Positions 6,358 through 11,166 of a DNA stretch of 11,166 bases are shown here, in pieces. The notes below the pieces were generated by a model. That model was not told the DNA's origin. It saw only the letters and a program-made list of their open reading frames with translations, and searched no databases. Origin of the DNA: Vicinamibacterales bacterium (GTDB lineage Bacteria; Acidobacteriota; Vicinamibacteria; Vicinamibacterales; UBA8438); NCBI GenBank assembly GCA_030745255.1, contig JASLOY010000067.1:1-11166 (forward strand), in the 5' to 3' direction. A program made the translations under genes and the position numbers. Within the stretch, counting starts at the first letter, position 1. Each line of letters begins with the position of its first letter.

Positions 6358-6965
6358 CGGGGGTCGGCGAGCTCCTCCCCGAGTGTCCGAAAAATCTCAA
6401 CGACCCGACGCGCGGTCTCGGCATGCGTGTCGTCGGTCCAGATGGCGTAGTCGGCCCGATGCACCTTTTCGGTCGTGGACAGTTGGGCGGCAATGCGCTG
6501 TTTGGCCTCGTGCTCAGTGAGGCCTCGGGCCATCACGCGAGCCAGCTGCGCCTCCTCTCGGCAAGCGGTGACGATTACGCGGTCGTAGACTTCCGTGCGC
6601 GGGATTTCATAGAACAGCGGTATGGCAACGATGCCGAAGGGGACCGCTGGGTCCGGTTCGAGGTTGGCGAACCAGTCGGTGATGGCGATCCGGACGTGCG
6701 GGTGCACGATGGCATTGAGCGCCGAACGCGCGCGCTCGTCTGCGAAAATGAGTGAACCCAGCGCGCGGCGGTCGACCAGTCCCTTCTCGTCGAAGATGCC
6801 GGCGCCGAAGCGTTGGCGGACCGCCAGCCACGCCGGGCCGTTGGGGGCGTAGGTGGTGTGCGCGAGCTGGTCGGCGTCGGAGGTCGGTACGCCGAGCGCG
6901 GCGAACTGTTCGAGCACGTAGCTCTTGCCGGTGGCGACGCCGCCGGTCAGCACGACCCGGCGCAT
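6339..6965 (-). CDS. coaE: Dephospho-CoA kinase
   Basis: A 208-residue P-loop kinase, normal length for CoaE, which phosphorylates the 3'-OH of dephospho-CoA in the last step of coenzyme A synthesis. The Walker A loop is GGVATGKS (8-15), where GGIGSGKS is more usual. SDADQLAH (29-36) contains the conserved DAD acid motif, and VHPHVR (87-92), AIPLFYE (114-120), the LID region RGLTEHEAKQRIAAQ (147-161) and the ADYAI end are typical. The ATG at 6965 is fixed by an AGGAGG Shine-Dalgarno 5 bases upstream, and lapB ends only 16 bases before it, so the gene is very likely the distal member of the kdsA-kdsD-lapB-coaE operon. The NSS transporter gene follows 78 bases downstream on the same strand and may or may not be read from the same transcript. 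Confidence 0.95.
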   Translation of the reverse strand: MRRVVLTGGVATGKSYVLEQFAALGVPTSDADQLAHTTYAPNGPAWLAVRQRFGAGIFDEKGLVDRRALGSLIFADERARSALNAIVHPHVRIAITDWFANLEPDPAVPFGIVAIPLFYEIPRTEVYDRVIVTACREEAQLARVMARGLTEHEAKQRIAAQLSTTEKVHRADYAIWTDDTHAETARRVVEIFRTLGEELADPRETGDR

Positions 6966-6970
6966 CTGGC

Positions 6971-6976
6971 CCTCCT
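6971..6976 (-). promoter_or_regulatory. coaE: Consensus ribosome binding site of coaE
   Basis: AGGAGG on the - strand ends 5 bases before the coaE ATG. It is the only full-consensus Shine-Dalgarno I see in the window and supports the chosen coaE start. It lies in GGCCCAGGAGGGCC, whose ends (GGCCC/GGGCC) are complementary and might form a short stem. Confidence 0.75.
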
Positions 6977-6981
6977 GGGCC

Positions 6982-8202
6982 TCAACTGGAGTCGTCTTCG
7001 GTCTCCTCGGCCGGCGTGATCCGCTCCTCCACGAAGGTGTTCCATTCGTGGCACTGCGGGCACTGCCAGAGCAGCTCGGTGCTGCGGTAGCGGCATCGCA
7101 TGCAGACGTGGGGATCGAGATAAAAGACCGCCTCGCGGGTCAGCTCCATGTAGCGTTGCACGCGGGCTTCGTTGAACTGCAGCGCTACCAACGCCTGCCA
7201 GACCGCCTGATGAATGAATAGGGCATGGGGGTTGTGCACGAGCGAGTCGAACAGCAGGTCCAAAGCTTCGGACGGCTGACCCCGCGTCGCCAGGTGGCGC
7301 CCCAGCGCCAGGCGGGCGCGCCAATCTTGCTGATTCGCATCGATGAGCCGGCGGCACAGGGCGGGGAATCGTTCGGTGTCGCCCTGCTCGCGGGTCACGG
7401 CCTCGATCCGGTCAAAGACGAGATACGCACGTTCTGGAGCGATGCGGATCACCTGCTCCCAGGTCGCGATCGCTTCGTCGAGCTGCCCTTCCCGTCGCTG
7501 CACGTCACCGAGGTTGAGATAGGCTGGCACCGCTCCCGCGTCGAGCTCGATCGCCGACTCGAATTGCGAGACGGCTGTCTTGTCTTCAGACCGGGTCAGG
7601 GCCTGAAGACCCAGCTGCGTCTGGAGAAACGCCAGAATGGCGTTGTGTTTCACCTTCTGCGCGTCGTCGGCGAGCGCTGCCAGCCGTTGCCGGATTGCGT
7701 GGGCTTCCTGCCACTGCTGCTGCTCTTCGTGGAGCTTCTCGAGATTGAGCAGCGCGTACTGATTGTCACTATCGAATCGCAGGACTTCGTTGAACGCCTC
7801 GAGCGCACGGTCCACGAAGCCGCCGCGTCTGAAGTCCAGCCCCAGACAGAGCAGCACGTAGGCCTGCTCGAGCTTGGTCAACTTTGGTCGCTGCAACAAC
7901 TGTTGGTGCATCTGGATCGCGCGCGTCACCTGTCCTTTCTCGCGATAGAGGTTGCCGAGAATCAGATGGATTTCGAGCGCGTCGTCGTCGATGCCGGCGG
8001 CGGTGGTCAGTTCTTCAATGGCCCAATCGAGCTGGTTCGAGACAAGGAAATTGAGGCCGAGGATGTAGTGTGGGGACTCGCGGGCCTTTCGCCGGTCGAT
8101 CCAGTGGCCTGCGCGCAGCTTGTAGCGCTCCCAGGCCTTGCCCGCCGCCAGGCCCAGCAGCAGCGTGAGCAGCACGGCCAGCAGCGTCAGAGATTCGTTC
8201 AT
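6982..8202 (-). CDS. lapB: Lipopolysaccharide assembly protein B (TPR protein with zinc ribbon)
   Basis: A 406-residue protein (E. coli LapB/YciM is 389). An N-terminal membrane anchor (about residues 5-22, LTLLAVLLTLLLGLAAG) is followed by a short basic stretch, then YILGLNFLVSNQLDWAIEEL, a close match to the start of the LapB TPR array. Tandem TPRs run to about residue 350. The C-terminus is a rubredoxin-like metal site with Cys367, Cys370, Cys381 and Cys384 (CMRC and CPQC pairs). In E. coli LapB sits on the cytoplasmic face of the inner membrane and promotes FtsH degradation of LpxC, limiting LPS synthesis. I chose ATG 8202 over the in-frame start 21 bases upstream because it overlaps the kdsD stop as TGATG, a usual translational-coupling arrangement, and because the membrane segment then begins near the N-terminus. 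Being next to kdsA and kdsD supports an LPS role. Confidence 0.93.
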   Translation of the reverse strand: MNESLTLLAVLLTLLLGLAAGKAWERYKLRAGHWIDRRKARESPHYILGLNFLVSNQLDWAIEELTTAAGIDDDALEIHLILGNLYREKGQVTRAIQMHQQLLQRPKLTKLEQAYVLLCLGLDFRRGGFVDRALEAFNEVLRFDSDNQYALLNLEKLHEEQQQWQEAHAIRQRLAALADDAQKVKHNAILAFLQTQLGLQALTRSEDKTAVSQFESAIELDAGAVPAYLNLGDVQRREGQLDEAIATWEQVIRIAPERAYLVFDRIEAVTREQGDTERFPALCRRLIDANQQDWRARLALGRHLATRGQPSEALDLLFDSLVHNPHALFIHQAVWQALVALQFNEARVQRYMELTREAVFYLDPHVCMRCRYRSTELLWQCPQCHEWNTFVEERITPAEETEDDSS

Positions 8203-9194
8203 CAGAACAGCTCGGTTCGCCACAGGTCGTGGAGATGCACCACGCCCTGCAGCCGCTTGTCGTCATCGACGACGACGAGCGACGTGATCTGACGCGTTTC
8301 CATGGCCTGCAGCGCCTGCACGGCAAGCGCCGAGGGGGCGATCATCTGCGGTGCGGTCGTCATCAGTTCACCGGCGGTGCGCTCCAGCAGCTGGTCTCCA
8401 CTCGCGAGGCGGCGCCGCAGATCCCCGTCGGTGATCACGCCCGCCAGTCGTCCGTCCGCACCGAGGACACAAGCCATCCCGAGCCGCTTGTCGGACATCT
8501 CCCGTACCACCGCGGTCATCGTGTCGCCGGCATCAACGGTAGGCAGTTCGGACCCGACATGCATGAGGCGATCGACGCGCAGAAGTCGCTTGCCGAGTCC
8601 TCCACCCGGGTGGAGACTGGCGAAGTCGTCTTCGCGGAACCCCTTTCTGACCAGCAGGGTCATTGCGAGCGCGTCACCGAGCGCCAACGCGACCGTGGTG
8701 CTTGCCGTCGGCACGAGGTTCATCGGGCAGGCCTCTACCCGGACCTGGCAATCGAGCGTGACATCGGCTGCCTGGCCCAGGGGGGAATCGGGAGCGCCGG
8801 TCAGGCAGATGATTCGTGCGCCCACGCGCTTGATCGTCTCGAGCAGACGCAAGATTTCGCCGGTTTCTCCAGTGTAGGAGAGCGCAACGACCACGTCGTC
8901 ACCCTGGACGACACCCAAGTCGCCGTGGACCGCTTCGGCCGGATGCAGGAAGAACGCCGGCGTGCCGGTGCTGGCGAGCGTCGCGGCGATCTTCCGGCTG
9001 ATGATGCCCGACTTGCCCATGCCGGTCACGATGACCCGGCCGGTGCAGCTGTCGAGCGCGTCGATGGCCGCTTCGAACCGGGCGTCCAGCCGGTCGACGA
9101 GTGCGACGATGGCTGCTGCCTCGATCTCCAGCACCCGGCGAGCCAGACCCAGGTCGACGCCGGCGTCTGTGGACGGAATCTGGCTATCTGACAT
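8202..9194 (-). CDS. kdsD: Arabinose-5-phosphate isomerase (KdsD/KpsF type)
   Basis: A 330-residue protein (E. coli KdsD 328) that isomerises ribulose-5-phosphate to arabinose-5-phosphate, the entry to Kdo. The SIS domain covers about residues 35-180: GMGKSG (58-63), HPAEAVHGDLG (84-94), ALSYTGETGEI (104-114) and NLVPTASTT (159-167). HPGGGLGKR (195-203) contains the histidine matching the essential His193 of E. coli KdsD. Two CBS domains follow (about 208-265 and 276-330), each with the expected GVITDGDLRR or VVHLHDLWR end. ATG 9194 is 5 bases after the kdsA stop; an in-frame GTG at 9203-9201 overlapping that stop is an alternative that adds three residues. The stop overlaps the lapB start by one base. 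Expected to be co-transcribed with and translationally linked to both neighbours. Confidence 0.96.
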   Translation of the reverse strand: MSDSQIPSTDAGVDLGLARRVLEIEAAAIVALVDRLDARFEAAIDALDSCTGRVIVTGMGKSGIISRKIAATLASTGTPAFFLHPAEAVHGDLGVVQGDDVVVALSYTGETGEILRLLETIKRVGARIICLTGAPDSPLGQAADVTLDCQVRVEACPMNLVPTASTTVALALGDALAMTLLVRKGFREDDFASLHPGGGLGKRLLRVDRLMHVGSELPTVDAGDTMTAVVREMSDKRLGMACVLGADGRLAGVITDGDLRRRLASGDQLLERTAGELMTTAPQMIAPSALAVQALQAMETRQITSLVVVDDDKRLQGVVHLHDLWRTELF

Positions 9195-9199
9195 CGTGG

Positions 9200-10018
9200 T
9201 CACACTCGGGCGACAGCGTCGATCCGGACCAGCCGTTCGAGCAGCAGCGCCAGCCGGTCGAGCCGGAGGGCGTTCTGCGCGTCGCTCTTGGCGCGCGCCG
9301 GTTCTTCGTGAATCTCGAGGAAGACGGCGTCCACACCGGCGGCGACACCGGCCGCGGCGAGGGGCTCGATGTATTCGGCCTGGCCGGCCGTCACGCCGTC
9401 TCCGCCGCCCGGAAGCTGCAGGCTGTGAGTCACGTCGAACACGACCGGTGCCCCGAGCGCTCGCAGCTGCGGGAATGCGCGGATGTCCACGACCAGGTTG
9501 TGGTAGCCGAAGCTGACGCCGCGCTCGGTGACGAGCACGCGGTCGTTCCCAGTGGCCGTCACCTTGTCGATCGCGTGACGCATGTCGCCAGGCGCCATGA
9601 ACTGACCCTTCTTCAGATTGACGGCGCAGCCGGTGCGTGCGGCGGCGACGATCAGGTCGGTTTGTCGTGACAGGAACGCCGGAATTTGTAGGACGTCGGC
9701 GACCTCGGCGACCGGTCCCACCTGGCCGACCTCGTGCACGTCGGTCAGCACCGGAACGTCGTGCGTCGCCTTGACCGCGGCCAGTGTTCGCAGCCCGGCG
9801 TCGAGACCCGGACCGCGAAACGACTGGCTGGATGTGCGGTTGGCTTTGTCGAACGACGCCTTGAAGATGTATGGCACGCCGAGCTGTCGGGCCACTGCGG
9901 CGATGGCGCCGCCGAGCGAGAGTGCGTGTGCTTCGCTCTCGATGACACAGGGTCCCCCGATCAAGACCAGCGACGCGCCGGAGCCGATCGGCACGCCGCA
10001 AACATCAATTCCTGGCAC
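9200..10018 (-). CDS. kdsA: 3-deoxy-8-phosphooctulonate synthase, metal-dependent class
   Basis: A 272-residue Kdo-8-phosphate synthase, condensing PEP with arabinose-5-phosphate in the cytoplasm for the LPS inner core. Motifs: GGPCVIES (21-28), FKASFDKANRTS (52-63), SFRGPGL, TDVHE (92-96), QIPAFLSRQTDL (111-122), NLKKGQFMAP (134-143), TERGVSFGYHNLVVD (164-178), FDVTHSLQLPGG (194-205), FLEIHEEP (233-240) and SDAQNAL (245-251). Cys24, His198, Glu235 and Asp246 correspond to the metal ligands Cys11, His185, Glu222 and Asp233 of the A. aeolicus enzyme; E. coli has Asn instead of this Cys. So this is predicted to be the metal-dependent class. Position 144 is Gly where Trp is common (APWDM). The start is GTG 10018; no in-frame ATG lies nearby, and it sits 6 bases after a TATAAT. 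First gene of the apparent kdsA-kdsD-lapB-coaE operon. Confidence 0.96.
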   Translation of the reverse strand: MPGIDVCGVPIGSGASLVLIGGPCVIESEAHALSLGGAIAAVARQLGVPYIFKASFDKANRTSSQSFRGPGLDAGLRTLAAVKATHDVPVLTDVHEVGQVGPVAEVADVLQIPAFLSRQTDLIVAAARTGCAVNLKKGQFMAPGDMRHAIDKVTATGNDRVLVTERGVSFGYHNLVVDIRAFPQLRALGAPVVFDVTHSLQLPGGGDGVTAGQAEYIEPLAAAGVAAGVDAVFLEIHEEPARAKSDAQNALRLDRLALLLERLVRIDAVARV

Positions 10019-10024
10019 GCGACC

Positions 10025-10055
10025 ATTATAGATACGAGTCGGTCCTAGAAGTCAG
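10025..10055 (-). promoter_or_regulatory. kdsA: Probable kdsA promoter, placed for a leaderless mRNA
   Basis: On the - strand a perfect TATAAT occupies 10030-10025, and only GGTCGC separates it from the kdsA GTG (10018). Transcription would be expected to begin about at the start codon, giving an mRNA with almost no leader; consistent with this, there is no Shine-Dalgarno. The best -35 candidate is CTGACT (10055-10050, 4 of 6 matches to TTGACA) with a 19-base spacer, longer than ideal; it lies inside the heptamer repeats. If real, the LPS operon is expressed independently of pyrG. Confidence 0.45.
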
Positions 10056-10082
10056 AAGTCAGAGGTCAGAAATCAGAAGGCA
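10048..10082. repeat. Five degenerate tandem heptamers, consensus GAAGTCA
   Basis: Read on the + strand, five consecutive 7-base units occupy the pyrG-kdsA spacer: GAAGTCA, GAAGTCA, GAGGTCA, GAAATCA and GAAGGCA, followed by GGA. The sequence composition is unlike the neighbouring coding DNA. The array ends 17 bases from the kdsA -10 box, so the last units cover the -35 region. Similar but more decayed units (for example TGACTTT and TGCCTCC) appear in the accB-accC spacer at 818-837. Confidence 0.75.
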
Positions 10083-10090
10083 GGAGCTCG

Positions 10091-10107
10091 CCGGTCGTCT
10101 TCACCGG
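10091..10107 (-). terminator. Short hairpin after pyrG, possible weak terminator
   Basis: On the - strand CCGGT (10107-10103) and ACCGG (10095-10091) pair around the loop GAAGACG, starting 9 bases after the pyrG TAG; one further G-C pair is possible with a bulged C. The sequence that follows is pyrimidine-rich (CTCCTGCCTTCTG) but has no U-run. It may partly end pyrG transcription before the kdsA promoter. Confidence 0.35.
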
Positions 10108-10116
10108 GCGCGCGCA

Positions 10117-11166
10117 CTAGGTGGCGGCCGACGCCGTGGCGGACCGTGTTGCGACCTTGTGCTCGTAGCTGGCCCGAACGAAGTCGGCGAAGAGCGGGTG
10201 CGGATTCAGCGGTTTGGAGTGGAACTCCGGATGGAATTGGACGGCGACGAACCAGGGGTGGTCGGGTAGTTCGATCGTCTCGACGAACTTGCCGTCCGGG
10301 GATTGCCCCGAGATGACCATCCCGTGTTCAGTGAGCACGTCCTCGTAGGTGCGGTTGAACTCGTACCGGTGTCGATGACGCTCGTTCACCTCCTTGGTCC
10401 CATAAATGCGCTGGGCGATCGAGCCGGAGGCAAGCTGACACGGGTAGGTGCCGAGCCGCATGGTGCCACCGAGGTCGTCCACCCCCAGCAGCTCCCGAAG
10501 CTTGTAGATGATCTTGTGGGCGGCGTCCGGATCGCACTCGGTCGAGTCGGCGCCCTCGAGTCCGCAGACGTTGCGAGCGTATTCCACGGCGGCCCACTGG
10601 AACCCGTAGCAGATGCCGAAATACGGTATTCCGCCCTCGCGTGCGACGCGGGCCGCGCGCATCATTCCGCGACTGCCGCGATCCCCGAAGCCCCCAGGCA
10701 CGAGCACGCCGTCGGTGCCATCGAGGAGATGGGCGCCGTCTTCGGACTCGAGGGCCTCGGCCTCAACCCATTCAATGTCGATTCCCAGTCGGTGCCGGAA
10801 GCCGCCGTGATACAACGCCTCGTTCAGACTCTTGTAGGAGTCTTCGTATCCCACGTACTTGCCGACGATGTGGATCGTGAGCCTGTCGGTCGGGTGCCGA
10901 ATGCCGTCGATCAGCGATTCCCACTCGCTCATCGTCCGGACCGAGTCGGGCAACTGAAGGCGCCGGAGAATATTGCGGTCGAGTCCTTCGTCGCCCAGGA
11001 CCAGCGGGACTTCGTAGATACTCGACACGTCCTTGGCGGTGATCACCGCATCTTCGTCGACGTCGCAAAACAGCGCGATCTTTCGGCGTAACTCGGCCGG
11101 CAGGAAGCGATCTGTGCGACACAGCAGGATGTCAGGCTGTATCCCGATCGACCGGAGGTCGCGGAC
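10117..11166 (-). CDS. pyrG: CTP synthase, C-terminal part (N-terminus outside the window)
   Basis: The frame is open from the right edge, giving 349 residues of an expected ~540. CTP synthase aminates UTP to CTP using ATP and glutamine. The visible part starts in the synthetase domain (DLRSIGIQPDILLCRTDR, then FCDVDEDAVITAKDVSSIYEVP), passes through the interdomain linker, and contains the complete class I glutamine amidotransferase domain: oxyanion strand LVPGGFGDRG, nucleophile elbow GICYGFQ with Cys186 of the fragment, and FHPEFHSKP with the His312/Glu314 pair. The elbow is GICYGFQ rather than the usual GICLGMQ, a conservative change that keeps the Cys. NERHRHRYEFN is typical of PyrG. An internal GTG at 11046 is not the start, since similarity continues upstream of it. 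CTP is the activating nucleotide for Kdo, which fits the kdsA-kdsD genes that follow 98 bases downstream. Confidence 0.97.
   Translation of the reverse strand, partial: VRDLRSIGIQPDILLCRTDRFLPAELRRKIALFCDVDEDAVITAKDVSSIYEVPLVLGDEGLDRNILRRLQLPDSVRTMSEWESLIDGIRHPTDRLTIHIVGKYVGYEDSYKSLNEALYHGGFRHRLGIDIEWVEAEALESEDGAHLLDGTDGVLVPGGFGDRGSRGMMRAARVAREGGIPYFGICYGFQWAAVEYARNVCGLEGADSTECDPDAAHKIIYKLRELLGVDDLGGTMRLGTYPCQLASGSIAQRIYGTKEVNERHRHRYEFNRTYEDVLTEHGMVISGQSPDGKFVETIELPDHPWFVAVQFHPEFHSKPLNPHPLFADFVRASYEHKVATRSATASAAT

Noticed and set aside
8202..10001. Very long version of kdsD (599 codons) starting inside kdsA, read as a possible fusion
   Set aside because: The extra N-terminal ~270 residues are Arg-rich out-of-frame translation of kdsA; KdsD similarity begins at ATG 9194.
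1..11166. Mobile element, phage, toxin-antitoxin, CRISPR or defence island
   Set aside because: No transposase, integrase, repeat-spacer array, nuclease or toxin-like small gene is visible; all genes are chromosomal metabolism, transport or envelope genes.

Overview
The window is a densely packed, GC-rich stretch of a Gram-negative bacterial chromosome. It holds ten protein-coding genes, two of them cut by the window edges, and no RNA genes, mobile elements or CRISPR. The Gram-negative assignment rests on the Kdo genes (kdsA, kdsD) and the LPS-assembly gene lapB. My guess is a deep-branching, Acidobacteriota-like lineage, possibly the Vicinamibacteria group. That guess comes from gene content, base composition and short intergenic heptamer repeats, and it is an inference only.

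Layout. On the + strand, 1-281 is the C-terminal end of an M24 (Xaa-Pro) metallopeptidase. It is followed by accB (321-761) and accC (857-2221), the biotin carrier and biotin carboxylase of acetyl-CoA carboxylase, and then, after a 145-base gap, by thiE (2367-3014, thiamine phosphate synthase). On the - strand, facing thiE, are two sodium-coupled symporter genes: an AGCS-family amino acid symporter (3064-4767) and, upstream of it, an NSS/SNF-family transporter (4887-6260). Continuing upstream on the - strand is a tight cluster read kdsA (10018-9200), kdsD (9194-8202), lapB (8202-6982), coaE (6965-6339). The end of pyrG (CTP synthase) enters from the right edge (11166-10117) on the same strand.

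How the genes work together. pyrG supplies CTP, which activates Kdo as CMP-Kdo. kdsD makes arabinose-5-phosphate, kdsA condenses it with PEP to Kdo-8-phosphate, and lapB is, in E. coli, the checkpoint that sets LpxC level. So pyrG-kdsA-kdsD-lapB reads as an LPS supply-and-control block. coaE (last step of CoA synthesis) and accBC (malonyl-CoA) are primary metabolism related to acyl chain supply.

I did not find an obviously new multi-gene system; these are well-known families. The points most worth a second look are: (a) a nested inverted repeat between accB and accC plus a small hairpin over the accC Shine-Dalgarno; (b) degenerate GAAGTCA heptamer repeats just upstream of kdsA, next to a perfect TATAAT placed so that the kdsA mRNA could be leaderless; (c) an acidic insert of about 105 residues in the AGCS symporter; and (d) substitutions at normally conserved positions in ThiE (Lys to Thr) and the NSS transporter (gate Arg to Gly).
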